A stretch of DNA of 64,000 nucleotides from Nisaea sediminum (GCF_014904705.1 NZ_JACZCQ010000002.1:1-64000), one strand, 5' to 3'. Positions 8,736 through 18,459 are shown, counted from the first letter of the stretch. Notes: a model not told the origin generated them from the letters alone. Program-made: numbers and translations.

Positions 8736-9725
8736 GTGGTGAAACGCCTTGGCGAGTTCGAACGGATCGCGCGGTACTTCGCGCCGCTCGTGAAAGGGCA
8801 AAGCGAGGCCCTCGGGCTTGCCGATGATGCGGCGATCGTTACGCCGCCGGCAGGAATGCGGATGGCGGTGACCGCGGACGCGCTGGTCGCCGGGGTACAT
8901 TTCCTCGAGAGCGATCCGCCGGACCGGATCGCGCGCAAGGCGCTCCGCGTCAATATTTCCGATCTCGCGGCGATGGGCGCCGAGCCTTACGGCTATACCG
9001 TCACACTCGCCCTGCCGTCAGGAATGGCGGATCCGGAGGGGTGGCTGGAGCGGTTCGTCACGGGCCAGCGCAGCGACCACATCACCTTCGGGCTGAAGCT
9101 GCTCGGCGGCGATACCGTATCCACACCCGGACCGCTCACCATCTCCGTGACGGCGTTCGGCTGGTTACCGGAAGACCGGGCCCTGCTGCGCAGCGGTGCC
9201 CGTCCCGGAGACGATATCTATGTCTCTGGGACAATTGGAGATTCGGGGCTCGGACTGGCCGTGCTCAGGGGCCGGATCTCTGGCCTCGATGACGATGCGG
9301 AGCAATTCCTGATCGACCGCTATCAGGTTCCGGAGCCGCGTCCGATGTTGGGACGGGCCTTGCTGCGGGTGGCAAGCTCGGCGCTCGACATCTCGGACGG
9401 CCTGGCCCAGGACCTCGGACATATCGCCAAGTGTTCTTCCGTCGCCGCGGAAGTCTCCTTGTTTGCAATCCCGGTTTCTCAAGCTGCTGCGGCCGTGATG
9501 CGGAGTGGCCAGGCCAAAGCTGCGGATCTGGTTTCGTCCGGCGACGACTACGAATTACTCTTCACCGCCCCGAAGGAGGGTAGGGAAGAGGTCATGTTGC
9601 GAGCCGAGGAAGCCAGCGTACCGGTGACCCGGATCGGGACGGTCCGCGCCGGTTCCGGCGTCGATTTGCTCGACGCCGACGGAAAGCCTCTCATACTTGA
9701 GCGCCGGGGCTATACCCACGCCTAG
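8736..9725 (+). CDS. thiL: Thiamine-monophosphate kinase
   Basis: ThiL phosphorylates thiamine monophosphate to the active cofactor thiamine diphosphate. The 329-residue protein begins LGEFERIARYFAPL and has the AIR-synthase-like motifs LADDAAIV and TADALVAGVHFL. Further motifs are RVNISDLAAMGAEP, LLGGDTVSTPGPL, and the late LDISDGLAQDLGHI and SSGDDYELLFTAP. The start is a GTG placed directly after the nusB TGA with no gap, so it probably relies on coupled translation. nusB-thiL adjacency is classic. Confidence 0.95.
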   Translation: MVKRLGEFERIARYFAPLVKGQSEALGLADDAAIVTPPAGMRMAVTADALVAGVHFLESDPPDRIARKALRVNISDLAAMGAEPYGYTVTLALPSGMADPEGWLERFVTGQRSDHITFGLKLLGGDTVSTPGPLTISVTAFGWLPEDRALLRSGARPGDDIYVSGTIGDSGLGLAVLRGRISGLDDDAEQFLIDRYQVPEPRPMLGRALLRVASSALDISDGLAQDLGHIAKCSSVAAEVSLFAIPVSQAAAAVMRSGQAKAADLVSSGDDYELLFTAPKEGREEVMLRAEEASVPVTRIGTVRAGSGVDLLDADGKPLILERRGYTHA

Positions 9726-9745
9726 CGCGTGAGTTAAATAAGTGC

Positions 9746-10228
9746 ATGAAGATTATTGTCATCCTCGTCGTCCTGCTCGCGCTTGTCGGCGGAGGCGTCT
9801 ACGGCGTCTCGATGTTTGCGCCGGGGCTGCTTCCGCCGCAGGTCCTCTCCTTGCTCGGTCAGGAGGTGCCGCCGGAAGACGAGAACAAGGTCGAGGAGCG
9901 GCCGGCGGTGACCCAGCTCATCGATCTGGAGCCGCTCAGTATCCCGATCTTCCGCGACGGGCAGGTCGAGCGCTTTCTGGTCCTGCACATCTTCATCGAG
10001 GTCGAACCAGGGCCGGATTTCGAGCTGGTGAACCGGGAAAAGGTCCGCATCATTGATGCCTATCTCGCGTATGTGCATGCGCTTTCCTCGCTCGATATCA
10101 AACCCGGCATCAATGACCGGGCCTTTCTGAAACAGCGTCTGATGGCGAAAACCGAGGAAATCGTTGGCAAGGGCGTCGTCGTCGATCTTCTGTTCCAGAA
10201 CGTTTTCGAACGGCCGTTGCAGGGCTAG
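9746..10228 (+). CDS. FliL-like single-pass membrane protein
   Basis: A 160-residue protein with one N-terminal membrane helix (about residues 2-24) and a periplasmic domain. The body (VTQLIDLEPLSIPIFRDG, FLVLHIFIEVEPG, REKVRIIDAYLAYVHAL, FLKQRLMAKTEEIVGKG) follows the pattern of the flagellar basal-body protein FliL. That pattern is an LEPF strand, a beta sheet, then a long helix with a regularly spaced C-terminus. No flagellar gene is near, and it sits 20 bases after thiL. It is either an orphan FliL paralogue or a FliL-fold protein with another role. The family call is by pattern only. Confidence 0.6.
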   Translation: MKIIVILVVLLALVGGGVYGVSMFAPGLLPPQVLSLLGQEVPPEDENKVEERPAVTQLIDLEPLSIPIFRDGQVERFLVLHIFIEVEPGPDFELVNREKVRIIDAYLAYVHALSSLDIKPGINDRAFLKQRLMAKTEEIVGKGVVVDLLFQNVFERPLQG

Positions 10229-10315
10229 ACACGTGCTCAGGTGCTTGCGGAACTGGCGGGTTCCCGGCAGCCGTGCTACCAGACGGTCCTCATTTCGAAT
10301 GACCCGCGATTATCC

Positions 10316-11515
10316 ATGACCACTTCCACGATCGAAGACCGCGATCCGACGGTTCGCAATGTCGTTCTTCTGGCGATCTGTCAGGCGCTCGCCATGACCG
10401 GCATGTCAGTTAACATGACCGTGACTGCGCTGGTCGGGCAGCAGCTTGCCTCGGATCCGGCCTGGTCGACGGTCCCGCTCGCGCTTCAGTTCACGGCGAC
10501 GATGGCGACGACCTTGCCGGCGTCCTTTCTGATGCGGAAGGTCGGACGGCGCGCCGGTTTCGCGGTCGGGATCACGATCGGGATCCTGGGGGCCCTGCTT
10601 GCCTATCACGGCATCTTCGAGCGCAGCTTCGCGATCTTCGCCTCTGGCTCGATGATGATCGGATGTTTCCAGGGCTTCGCCGTGTTCTACCGCCATGCGG
10701 CGGCCGACACGGCCAGCGCGACCTTCCGCAGCAAGGCGATCTCTCTGGTCCTTGCCGGCGGTGTCTTCGCCGCGATCGTCGGTCCGGAACTCTCGAAATG
10801 GTCGTACGATCTCTTTACGCCTGTGCTCTATGCTGGCTGCTTCATTGTTGTCGCTTGCGTCCAGGCGCTTTCCTTCGCTTTCCTCTATTTCGTTCATATT
10901 CCGCCGGCGCGCCATGCTCCGGACAGCCCGAACATCCGCCCGCTGTCGGTGATCGTTCGGCAGCCGACCTTCATCGTCGCGGCCATTGGGGCGATGATCG
11001 GATACGGGGTGATGAGCTTCGTAATGACTGCAACGCCGCTGGCAATCGTGGGGTGTGGCTACGAGTTCCGGGACGCCGCCTTCGTCATCCAGTGGCACGT
11101 GCTGGCAATGTACGCACCGTCCTTCTTCACCGGCTCTCTGATCCAGCGATTCGGGGTCCGGCAGGTCATGATGACCGGTGCAGTGATCCTTGTCGGCGCC
11201 GCCTCGGTAAACATCAGCGGGCTCGAAATAGAACGCTTCTGGCTGGGTCTCGTCATGCTCGGGATTGGCTGGAATTTCATGTTCGTCGGCGGAACCTCTC
11301 TGCTCGCCGAATGCCACAGTCCGGAAGAGCGTGCGAAGGTGCAGGGCCTGAACGATTTCCTAGTCTTTGGAACGGTTACGGTCTCTTCCTTCGCCTCCGG
11401 TGCGCTGCTCAACGCGTTCGGCTGGAACGCGGTCAATTATGGAGTTTTACCGCTCCTTGCCATCGCGGGCTCAGTCATTGCCGTTGCTTTGTGGCGCCAG
11501 CGTTCGCCCGTATAA
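10316..11515 (+). CDS. MFS transporter, substrate unknown
   Basis: A 399-residue inner-membrane protein with about 12 hydrophobic segments and the major facilitator loop 2-3 element (ASFLMRKVGRRAGFAVG). Pairs of six helices are separated by a short central loop (ARHAPDSPNIRPLSV). In overall style it resembles the YfcJ/arabinose-efflux-like MFS group found widely in alphaproteobacteria, but nothing fixes a substrate. I start at ATG 10316. No strong ribosome site precedes it, and an in-frame non-ATG start at 10241 is possible. It lies between the FliL-like gene and hppA. Confidence 0.8.
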   Translation: MTTSTIEDRDPTVRNVVLLAICQALAMTGMSVNMTVTALVGQQLASDPAWSTVPLALQFTATMATTLPASFLMRKVGRRAGFAVGITIGILGALLAYHGIFERSFAIFASGSMMIGCFQGFAVFYRHAAADTASATFRSKAISLVLAGGVFAAIVGPELSKWSYDLFTPVLYAGCFIVVACVQALSFAFLYFVHIPPARHAPDSPNIRPLSVIVRQPTFIVAAIGAMIGYGVMSFVMTATPLAIVGCGYEFRDAAFVIQWHVLAMYAPSFFTGSLIQRFGVRQVMMTGAVILVGAASVNISGLEIERFWLGLVMLGIGWNFMFVGGTSLLAECHSPEERAKVQGLNDFLVFGTVTVSSFASGALLNAFGWNAVNYGVLPLLAIAGSVIAVALWRQRSPV

Positions 11516-11733
11516 AGACCGTAAATGTAATTGCGGATTCAGTTAGATACGCTTTACAGGACCCAAATTTTTGCTAGGTTTTCCCCCACTTGGAGTGGTG
11601 GGGCGGAGACCGGCAAAAATCTTTTCGCTGTCTGCTAATTTCACCCTTCGATTTGAAATGCCAGTCGGAGTCCGGCGCAAAGACCGGACCCGGCGGCGAG
11701 GAAACGTGTTCAGAAGATAGAAGGGTTTCGGAT
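11516..11733 (+). other. Leader/intergenic region upstream of hppA
   Basis: No gene is visible in these 218 bases. A weak promoter candidate is TTTACA at 11553-11558 with a 16-base spacer to TAGGTT at 11575-11580. Just after it, 11583-11602 can fold into a GC-rich hairpin (CCCCACT, loop TGG, AGTGG-bulge-GGG). About 130 further bases of leader remain before the ATG. No known riboswitch is recognised. Confidence 0.3.
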
Positions 11734-13830
11734 ATGAGCGGAACTTTGGCTTTCGTCCTCCTTTGCGGAGTGGCGGCCTTGCTCTACGGACTATGGGCGA
11801 TCCGGTCGGTTCTTGCAGCCGACGCGGGATCTGCGCGGATGCAGGAAATCGCGGGCGCCATCCAGGAAGGCGCAGCGGCGTATCTCAATCGCCAATATAC
11901 GACGATCGGCATCGTCGGCGTCGTGGTTGCGATCATCCTAGCGGTTACGTTGGGGATGACGGTCGCGATCGGCTTCGTCATTGGGGCCGTTCTGTCCGGC
12001 GTCGCGGGCTATATCGGCATGCACGTCTCCGTGCGGGCCAATGTCCGTACCACCCAGGCGGCGACTGTCGGCATGGTCCCGGCGCTCGACATCGCCTTCA
12101 AGTCCGGTGCGATCACCGGCATGCTCGTCGTCGGTCTCGGCCTGCTTGGGGTGGCCGGATATTACGGCATCCTGCTGGGCATGTATGACGCCTCTACCGA
12201 CGCGGGCCTGCGTCACATCCTCGAGGCGCTCGTTGCCCTCAGCTTCGGCGCGTCTCTGATTTCGATCTTTGCCCGTCTCGGCGGCGGCATCTTTACCAAG
12301 GGCGCCGACGTCGGCGCCGACCTCGTCGGTAAGGTCGAGGCCGGGATTCCCGAGGACGATCCCCGCAACCCGGCGGTGATCGCGGACAATGTCGGCGACA
12401 ATGTCGGCGACTGCGCGGGCATGGCGGCGGATCTCTTCGAGACCTACGCGGTGACCGTGGTCGCGACCATGCTCCTCGCGGCGATCTTCTTTACCGGCGA
12501 GAGCATGACCTTGATGCTGACCTTCCCGCTGCTCATCGGCGCGGTCTGCATCCTTGCCTCCGTCGTCGGCGCCTTCTTCGTGCGGCTCGGTCCGGACAAG
12601 AAGATCATGAAGGCGCTCTACAAGGGCTTCATCGTAAGTGCGGTACTTTCCGCCATTCTCATCGGCGGTGTCGTCAGCCAGGTCATCGGCTGGGATACGG
12701 TGATGGCGATGAAGAACGGTATTGAGGTCACCGGCACGACGCTCTTCGGCTGCGCGCTGGTCGGTCTGGTTGTGACCGGCCTGATCGTCTGGGTGACCGA
12801 ATATTACACCTCGACTGAATTCCGTCCGGTGCGATCCATCGCGAAATCCTCCGAAACCGGCCACGGCACCAACGTGATCCAGGGGCTCGCCGTTTCGATG
12901 GAGGCGACCGCGCTGCCGGCGCTGATCATCTCCGGCGGCATCATCGCGGCTCACCTGCTTGCGGGCGTGTTCGGCATCGGCATCGCGGCAACCACGATGC
13001 TGGCGCTTGCCGGCATGGTCGTCGCGCTCGACGCCTACGGACCGGTCACGGACAATGCGGGCGGTATCGCCGAGATGGCGGAACTGCCGGAATCGGTGCG
13101 TGAGACCACCGACGCGCTGGACGCGGTCGGCAACACCACCAAGGCGGTGACCAAGGGCTATGCCATCGGATCCGCCGGCCTGGCGGCGCTGGTGCTGTTC
13201 GCGGCCTTCACCGAGGACCTCAACCACTACTTCCCGGAGCTCAACGTCAAGTTCGAGCTGCAGAACCCGTATGTCGTGGTCGGTCTCTTCATCGGCGGTC
13301 TTCTGCCCTATCTCTTCGGCGCTCTCGGCATGCAGGCCGTGGGCCGTGCCGGTGGCGCGGTCGTCGAGGAGGTGCGGCGGCAGTTCCGTGAGCATCCTGG
13401 CATCATGCAGGGGACCGAGAAGCCGGAATACGGCCGTGCGGTCGATATGCTGACCAAGGCGGCGATCAAGGAAATGATCGTGCCGTCGATGCTGCCCGTG
13501 CTGGCCCCGATCGTGGTCTATTTCGTGATCAGCCTGATCGGCGGACAGGGCGCTGGCTTCACCGCGCTCGGCGCGATGCTGCTCGGCACCATCGTGACCG
13601 GTATCTTCGTTGCGATTTCCATGACCGCCGGCGGCGGCGCGTGGGATAACGCGAAGAAATACATCGAGGATGGTCATCACGGCGGCAAGGGCTCGGAAGC
13701 CCACAAGGCCGCGGTGACCGGCGATACGGTCGGCGATCCCTACAAGGACACGGCCGGCCCGGCGGTGAACCCGATGATCAAGATCGCCAACATCGTGGCG
13801 CTCCTGCTTCTGGCGGCGCTCGCCGCCTGA
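11734..13830 (+). CDS. hppA: K+-independent membrane H+-translocating pyrophosphatase
   Basis: HppA is an integral membrane pump that couples pyrophosphate hydrolysis to proton export, recovering energy from biosynthetic pyrophosphate. The 698-residue protein has about 16 membrane helices. The substrate site is [20 protein letters not shown] with [20 protein letters not shown], and the late acidic site is [19 protein letters not shown]. In the helix after [14 protein letters not shown], the sequence [10 protein letters not shown] carries Lys where K+-dependent enzymes have Ala, which predicts K+ independence. I start at ATG 11734, preceded by AAGGG; 48 extra upstream codons are implausible. 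It ends before a bidirectional terminator. Confidence 0.97.
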   Translation: MSGTLAFVLLCGVAALLYGLWAIRSVLAADAGSARMQEIAGAIQEGAAAYLNRQYTTIGIVGVVVAIILAVTLGMTVAIGFVIGAVLSGVAGYIGMHVSVRANVRTTQAATVGMVPALDIAFKSGAITGMLVVGLGLLGVAGYYGILLGMYDASTDAGLRHILEALVALSFGASLISIFARLGGGIFTKGADVGADLVGKVEAGIPEDDPRNPAVIADNVGDNVGDCAGMAADLFETYAVTVVATMLLAAIFFTGESMTLMLTFPLLIGAVCILASVVGAFFVRLGPDKKIMKALYKGFIVSAVLSAILIGGVVSQVIGWDTVMAMKNGIEVTGTTLFGCALVGLVVTGLIVWVTEYYTSTEFRPVRSIAKSSETGHGTNVIQGLAVSMEATALPALIISGGIIAAHLLAGVFGIGIAATTMLALAGMVVALDAYGPVTDNAGGIAEMAELPESVRETTDALDAVGNTTKAVTKGYAIGSAGLAALVLFAAFTEDLNHYFPELNVKFELQNPYVVVGLFIGGLLPYLFGALGMQAVGRAGGAVVEEVRRQFREHPGIMQGTEKPEYGRAVDMLTKAAIKEMIVPSMLPVLAPIVVYFVISLIGGQGAGFTALGAMLLGTIVTGIFVAISMTAGGGAWDNAKKYIEDGHHGGKGSEAHKAAVTGDTVGDPYKDTAGPAVNPMIKIANIVALLLLAALAA

Positions 13831-13852
13831 TCGGGCACAAAGATCAAAGAGG

Positions 13853-13878
13853 AAAGGCCCCGCGAATGCGGGGCCTTT
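13853..13878. terminator. Bidirectional terminator between hppA and bamE
   Basis: The 11-base-pair stem AAAGGCCCCGC / GCGGGGCCTTT has a GAAT loop and is flanked by A and T runs. It lies between two convergent genes and should stop both transcripts. Confidence 0.9.
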
Positions 13879-13896
13879 TCGTTCTGACGATGAAAT

Positions 13897-14358
13897 CTAC
13901 TGGCTGCTGAAGGCGCCGTCCTGGTTGAAGCGGCCGATATTCCCGAACAGCTGCTGCAGGAACGAAATCCGCTGGCCCGCGGTCTGGGTCTCGCGGCCGA
14001 CATACTCGATCCGCTTGCCGTCTTCCTTGTTCAGGCGGCCAATGCTATCGACGATCCCGTTCTGGTCGAAAGCGATATAGATCACCCGCTGGTCGAGCAC
14101 GTCCTCCGCGAAGAAGGCGGTCTGCTCCGTGCGGCGCGCGATATACATCCAGGTTTCCTGGCCAAACTGGCTTTCCGTCGAGGGGGAGCCGAGCAGGGCG
14201 AGCACGCGTCCCTTGTCGCTTTCGCCAGGTTCGATGGCTGCGAGGGTCTCGATATCGACCATGTTGCCGTGGATCGCGACCCGCGGTGAGCAGGCGGCCA
14301 GTCCGAGGGCGATGATCGCGATTGCGAGGCCGGTACGCTGGAACCGTTTGCGGCTCAC
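13897..14358 (-). CDS. bamE: Outer membrane assembly lipoprotein BamE (SmpA/OmlA family)
   Basis: BamE is a small lipoprotein of the outer-membrane beta-barrel assembly machine. The 153-residue precursor starts with a basic N-terminus and a hydrophobic segment ending in the lipobox LGLAAC, where the Cys would be lipidated. The SmpA domain follows: IEPGESDKGRVLALLGSPST, then ETWMYIARRTEQ and QRVIYIAFDQNGIVDSI. I start at GTG 14358, which has GGAGAG five bases upstream; the longer open frame lacks a signal sequence at its start. It is a single gene convergent with hppA. Confidence 0.9.
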   Translation of the reverse strand: MSRKRFQRTGLAIAIIALGLAACSPRVAIHGNMVDIETLAAIEPGESDKGRVLALLGSPSTESQFGQETWMYIARRTEQTAFFAEDVLDQRVIYIAFDQNGIVDSIGRLNKEDGKRIEYVGRETQTAGQRISFLQQLFGNIGRFNQDGAFSSQ

Positions 14359-14536
14359 TCGTTCTCTCCGTGACGTCCTGTCAATAATTGATAGCCACCT
14401 TGCCCGGGGGGCAGGCGGGTTGCCGCCAATTTGGGGACCGACCGGCCCGAGGTCAACAATCCTGTTGCCGGTCGTTGACGCGGGGCGGCCCCGACGCCAT
14501 TTTGCGCGCAACTCAAACCGGAAGCGGGATCGCGCG

Positions 14537-15076
14537 GTGTTCAGCAAGTTCTTCAGGCGCAATGCGTCCGCCGATGCGGCGGCGAAGGCCTATCAGGAAA
14601 TCGTCAGGCAGTCCCGCCTGCCTGTCTTCTATACCCGCTTTGGAGTGCCGGACACGCTCGATGGCCGCTTCGACCTTCTGGTGCTGCACACGGCGCTGGT
14701 GCTTATCCGGCTGAAGGGGGAGAAAGGCGAATCGGAAGCCTTCTCGCAGGCCCTTTTCGATACGCTCTTCACCGATATGGACCAGTCGCTCCGGGAAATC
14801 GGCGTGAGCGATATCTCCATCGGCAAGAAGGTCAAGGAGATGGGGAGGGCTTTCTACGGCCGCCTCGAAGCGTATGAAGCGGCCCTGCAGGCTCCGGAGA
14901 CGGACCGCGGGGAGGAACTGGGCGGAGCGTTGTTGCGCAATCTCTATCGCGGAGAAAGCGCGGCCGAGGCGCATTCGGGAGCAATGGCCGCATACGTGAT
15001 TGCCCTGGCCGCTCACCTGGGCGAGCAGACGCAAGAGCGGATCACTGGCGGCGACATCGGTTTTCTCGCTCCATGA
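14537..15076 (+). CDS. Ubiquinol-cytochrome c chaperone family protein
   Basis: A 179-residue protein of the ubiquinol-cytochrome c chaperone family (related to mitochondrial Cbp3/UQCC1), which assists cytochrome b/bc1 assembly. The family pattern is visible in AYQEIVRQSRLPVFYTRFGVPDTLDGRFDLLVLH, spread over residues 14-50. It continues with FTDMDQSLREIGVSDISIGKKVKEMGRAFYGRL. I start at GTG 14537, with a purine-rich GAAGCGGGA ahead of it, because upstream codons do not look coding. It is divergent from bamE and followed by the DUF177 gene, a common alphaproteobacterial trio. Confidence 0.85.
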   Translation: MFSKFFRRNASADAAAKAYQEIVRQSRLPVFYTRFGVPDTLDGRFDLLVLHTALVLIRLKGEKGESEAFSQALFDTLFTDMDQSLREIGVSDISIGKKVKEMGRAFYGRLEAYEAALQAPETDRGEELGGALLRNLYRGESAAEAHSGAMAAYVIALAAHLGEQTQERITGGDIGFLAP

Positions 15077-15136
15077 GCCCGTTTCCCACGCTTGCCGCTT
15101 GAGAGCGGGGCACGCTGCGCATATTGTGCGCTTCCC

Positions 15137-15694
15137 ATGGAAACGACAGCCAAGACCGAATTCTCGCGCCCGTTGCGGATCAAGGATCTGAAGAAGCGGG
15201 TCACCCATCTGGAGGTGGAAGCCACGCCCGCAGAGTGCCGCGCGCTCGCGGAACGCTTCGGGCTTCCGGCCCTTGCTTCCCTTAAGGCGACCGTCTCGAT
15301 CGAGCGTCTCGCCAAGGACAGGGCGGTGCGGATCGCGGGTACCATCGTGGCGCACCTGAATTACCTGTCGGTGGTTTCGCTCGAGCCGTTCGAGGCGGAT
15401 ATCGCCGAGGAATTCAGCGAGGTTCTGACAGGCGCGGCGGATAGCGGTCATCAGGTCGAGGTGGACCTGCCGCCGGATGATGAAAATATGGGGCTGATAG
15501 AGGATGGCGGGTTTGACCTCGGTGAGGTCATATCCCAGAATCTGTCGCTGCTGCTCGACGAGCATCCGCGCAAGCCGGGAGAAGAGGAAGCTCCGGACGG
15601 AATCGTCTGGACGGACAGTGACGCAGAAGACGAAGACGAGAACCCGTTTTCGGTTCTGGCAGAGATGCGGGACCGACTTCGAAATGGGGACTAA
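15137..15694 (+). CDS. DUF177 (YceD-like) protein, likely 23S rRNA accumulation factor
   Basis: A 185-residue acidic protein of the DUF177/YceD family, implicated in 23S rRNA accumulation in bacteria and plastids. The features are FSRPLRIKDLKK at the start, the central beta region (SVVSLEPFEADIAEEFSEVL), and the acidic tail DSDAEDEDENPFSVLAEMRDRL, which is a hallmark ending. ATG 15137 is chosen because it gives the usual short N-terminus, although no good ribosome site is visible. In many bacteria rpmF follows; here the next gene is plsX, so rpmF is elsewhere. Confidence 0.85.
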   Translation: METTAKTEFSRPLRIKDLKKRVTHLEVEATPAECRALAERFGLPALASLKATVSIERLAKDRAVRIAGTIVAHLNYLSVVSLEPFEADIAEEFSEVLTGAADSGHQVEVDLPPDDENMGLIEDGGFDLGEVISQNLSLLLDEHPRKPGEEEAPDGIVWTDSDAEDEDENPFSVLAEMRDRLRNGD

Positions 15695-15699
15695 ATTTA

Positions 15700-15728
15700 T
15701 TGAACTTTTGTGAAGCTTTGCCTATGAC
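15700..15728 (+). promoter_or_regulatory. Predicted promoter for plsX-fabH
   Basis: TTGAAC at 15700-15705 and TATGAC at 15723-15728 are separated by exactly 17 bases, a good sigma-70 arrangement. It lies in the 142-base gap before plsX and implies a leader of about 100 bases. Confidence 0.5.
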
Positions 15729-15836
15729 CCTCGTGCATCCTCCTTCCTGCATTCCGTATCTGTGGAAGGTTAACTGTCGAGGGTTTTCGAAACGCGCCGC
15801 TGTGGCCGCGTCTTCAACCTGGATGATGTCGAACAC

Positions 15837-16901
15837 ATGGTAGACGGTCCAACACTGGCCCTGGACGCTATGGGCGGCGATCACGCGCCCGATATCGTGA
15901 TTCGCGGGGCGGATATCGCGCTTGCGCGGATGCCCGATCTCAAGCTGATTCTGGTCGGTGACGAGGCGCAGTTGCGCCCGCTGATCGAAAAGACGAAACG
16001 GCTCGCGACCAGCAACTTCACGCTGATTCACACGGACAAGGCGGTCGGGGCAGCTGAAAAGCCGTCCGTGGCGCTGCGCTCCGGACGCAATTCCAGCATG
16101 CGACTTGCCATCAATCAGGTGGCGGAAGGCGCGGCGGACGGTGTCGTATCGGCCGGCAATACCGGCGCCCTGATGGCGATGTCGAAGTTCGTACTGCGGA
16201 TGTGTCCGGGGATCGAGCGCCCGGCGATCGCCAGTTTCTTCCCGACCCGTCGTGGCGAGACCTGCATGCTGGATCTCGGCGCGAACGTGGACTGCGACTC
16301 CCAGAATCTTGTCCAGTTCGCGCTGATGGGGGAAATCTTCTCTCGCCTGGTGCTCGGCCTCAGCCGCCCGACGGTCGGTCTGCTGAATGTCGGCAGCGAG
16401 GAGCAGAAAGGCAGCGACGCGGTGCGCGGCGCCGCCGCCATCCTGCGCGAGATCAAGTCGGAGAGTTTCGAATATATCGGTTTCGTCGAGGGCGACGACA
16501 TCACCGCCGGGACGGTCGACGTGATCGTCACCGACGGGTTTTCCGGCAATATCGCCCTCAAGACCGCCGAAGGCACCTCGCGGATGATCACTCAGTTCCT
16601 GCGCGATGCCTTCAAATCGTCCTGGGCGGCCCGCATCGGCTATCTACTGTGCCGCGGCGCGCTGGAACAGATGCGCAAGCGCCTCGACCCGCGCCGCTAC
16701 AACGGCGCCGTCTTCCTCGGCCTCAACGGTATCAGCGTGAAGAGCCATGGCGGAACCGACGCGCTCGGGTTCGCCAATGCTGTTTGCGTCGCCGCCGATA
16801 TGTGTCGTTACGGTTTCCTGAACAAAGTCAAAGAAGAGATCGCACTCTACGGTGATTACGAGGGTGCGGCCCTGACACGCCAGACATCGGTAGCTTCATG
16901 A
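15837..16901 (+). CDS. plsX: Phosphate acyltransferase PlsX
   Basis: PlsX makes acyl-phosphate from acyl-ACP for the first glycerol acylation in phospholipid synthesis. The 354-residue protein begins [12 protein letters not shown]. It also has [30 protein letters not shown]-like [27 protein letters not shown], and [15 protein letters not shown] near the end. The ATG at 15837 lacks a strong ribosome site. It overlaps fabH by four bases (ATGA), so lipid and fatty-acid initiation are coupled. Confidence 0.95.
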   Translation: MVDGPTLALDAMGGDHAPDIVIRGADIALARMPDLKLILVGDEAQLRPLIEKTKRLATSNFTLIHTDKAVGAAEKPSVALRSGRNSSMRLAINQVAEGAADGVVSAGNTGALMAMSKFVLRMCPGIERPAIASFFPTRRGETCMLDLGANVDCDSQNLVQFALMGEIFSRLVLGLSRPTVGLLNVGSEEQKGSDAVRGAAAILREIKSESFEYIGFVEGDDITAGTVDVIVTDGFSGNIALKTAEGTSRMITQFLRDAFKSSWAARIGYLLCRGALEQMRKRLDPRRYNGAVFLGLNGISVKSHGGTDALGFANAVCVAADMCRYGFLNKVKEEIALYGDYEGAALTRQTSVAS

Positions 16902-17884
16902 CCCTGAAGAAGTCTCTGCTGGTCGGCTGCGGCTCCTACTTGCCGCAGCGGATCGTCACGAATGACGAGTTGGCGAAGAAAGTCGACACGTCGGACGAAT
17001 GGATCTCGAAGCGGACCGGTATCCGGCAGCGCCATGTCGCCGCAGACGGCGAGATGACGTCGGACCTCGCCGTCGCTGCGGCACAGGCCGCGCTCGAAAA
17101 TGCCGGGATGGAGATCGCCGATATCGATCTCATTGTCGTCGCAACCACGACGCCGGACGATACCTTTCCGTCCACCGCGACCAAGGTGCAGGCGAAGCTC
17201 GCAATGGATCACGGCGCGGCGTTCGATATCCAGGCGGTTTGTGCCGGGTTCATCTATGCGCTGGCGACAGCCGATAATTTCATCAAGGCCGGGCAGGCGC
17301 GCGCGGCGCTGGTGATCGGCGCCGAAACCTTCAGCCGCATTCTCGACTGGGAAGACCGATCTACCTGCGTGCTGTTCGGCGACGGAGCCGGTGCGGTCGT
17401 GCTGCGCGCGGCGCGTGACGACGAGGATGCCGACGATTTCGGCGTGCTCTCGACCCATCTCCATTCGGATGGCAGGCACAGGGATATTCTCTATGTCGAC
17501 GGCGGTCCGTCCTCGACCAAGACCGTCGGTCATGTGCGCATGGCCGGGCAGGAGGTGTTCCGCCACGCCGTCTCCAAACTATCCGGCGTGATCGACGAGG
17601 CGCTGGCCGCCAACGGACTTGAATCCACCGCCATCGACTGGCTGATCCCGCACCAGGCAAACGCACGGATCATCAAGAGCATGGCGCAGAAGATGAAGCT
17701 GCCGGACGAAAAGGTTGTTTCGACCATCGCCCGGCATGCCAATACCTCGGCTGCGTCGGTGCCGCTCGCGCTCTCCGAGGCGATGGCGGACGGCCGGGTC
17801 AAGAGAGGCGATCTGGTGCTCTTCGAAGCGATCGGCGGCGGTCTCGTCTGGGGTGCGGGACTGGTCCGAATCGGCGCTCCCTGA
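16898..17884 (+). CDS. fabH: 3-oxoacyl-[ACP] synthase III
   Basis: FabH starts fatty-acid synthesis by condensing acetyl-CoA with malonyl-ACP. The 328-residue thiolase-fold enzyme carries the full triad: C115 in QAVCAGF, H252 in PHQANARI and N282 in [10 protein letters not shown]. The KRTGIRQRH stretch and the C-terminal [12 protein letters not shown] are also typical. It is translationally coupled to plsX, and a 243-base gap separates it from ihfA. Confidence 0.96.
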   Translation: MTLKKSLLVGCGSYLPQRIVTNDELAKKVDTSDEWISKRTGIRQRHVAADGEMTSDLAVAAAQAALENAGMEIADIDLIVVATTTPDDTFPSTATKVQAKLAMDHGAAFDIQAVCAGFIYALATADNFIKAGQARAALVIGAETFSRILDWEDRSTCVLFGDGAGAVVLRAARDDEDADDFGVLSTHLHSDGRHRDILYVDGGPSSTKTVGHVRMAGQEVFRHAVSKLSGVIDEALAANGLESTAIDWLIPHQANARIIKSMAQKMKLPDEKVVSTIARHANTSAASVPLALSEAMADGRVKRGDLVLFEAIGGGLVWGAGLVRIGAP

Positions 17885-18074
17885 ATAGGATCTGGCGCGT
17901 GCCTTTTTTCCGCCATATTGTGGCTTAGATTCCGGCGCAATCGCGCTAATTTCCCTCTGTTTCAGTAGGTTAAGTGCTGTGCCCGAAAGCCGCAGAAATC
18001 TCCCGTCAATTGGCGCCGGGCGGTCCGATATTAGGTCAGAAAACGCCTCCAAATTCCTGTAATAAGTCGATTAA

Positions 18075-18103
18075 TTGACGGTGCCGATTTTCCGCGATAC
18101 TTT
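18075..18103 (+). promoter_or_regulatory. Predicted promoter of ihfA-merR
   Basis: TTGACG at 18075-18080 and TACTTT at 18098-18103 are separated by 17 bases. The -35 overlaps the imperfect palindrome GTCGATTAATTGAC (18066-18079), a possible operator. The rest of the 243-base gap after fabH is moderately AT-rich and has no gene. Confidence 0.55.
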
Positions 18104-18127
18104 AGGCTCCTAAGGATGGGGGTGGCT

Positions 18128-18439
18128 ATGACTGGTAAGACGGTTACACGGGCTCAATTGAGCGAGGCAGTGTACCAAGAAGTCGGTCTTTCTCGTAACG
18201 AGTCCGCCGAATTGGTTGAAGCTGTTCTCGAAGAAATTGCGCAATCCTTGTCTCGCGACGAGGTGGTCAAGATCTCTTCTTTCGGAAGTTTCCTGGTACG
18301 CCAGAAGGGGGAGCGCATCGGTCGCAATCCCAAGACCGGCGAGGAAGTTCCGATTTTGCCGCGTAAAGTGCTGGTCTTCAGGCCTTCCCATGTCCTCAAG
18401 AACCGGATCAACGAAGGGCTTGGCGGCGACGCCGGGTGA
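18128..18439 (+). CDS. ihfA: Integration host factor alpha subunit
   Basis: IhfA pairs with IhfB to bend DNA at specific sites, helping sigma-54 promoters, replication and recombination. The 103-residue HU-fold protein has [32 protein letters not shown], then [12 protein letters not shown], in which the proline arm inserts into DNA. It ends [11 protein letters not shown] prefer ATG 18128 because AAGGA lies 11 bases upstream. ATG 18116 overlaps that site and would add four residues. ihfA followed by a merR gene is a conserved pair. Its sigma-54 link is relevant to NtrC encoded in the same window. Confidence 0.95.
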   Translation: MTGKTVTRAQLSEAVYQEVGLSRNESAELVEAVLEEIAQSLSRDEVVKISSFGSFLVRQKGERIGRNPKTGEEVPILPRKVLVFRPSHVLKNRINEGLGGDAG

Positions 18440-18459
18440 GTACGGAGGCATGACGCCTA

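Noticed and set aside
11938-13704. A 588-codon minus-strand frame opposite hppA
   Set aside because: It is very rich in His, Asp, Arg and Glu, as expected from the reverse of membrane-protein codons, and has no family features.
15695-15836. A missed rpmF gene between DUF177 and plsX
   Set aside because: The 142-base gap has no open frame with ribosomal protein L32 features, and it contains a good promoter instead.
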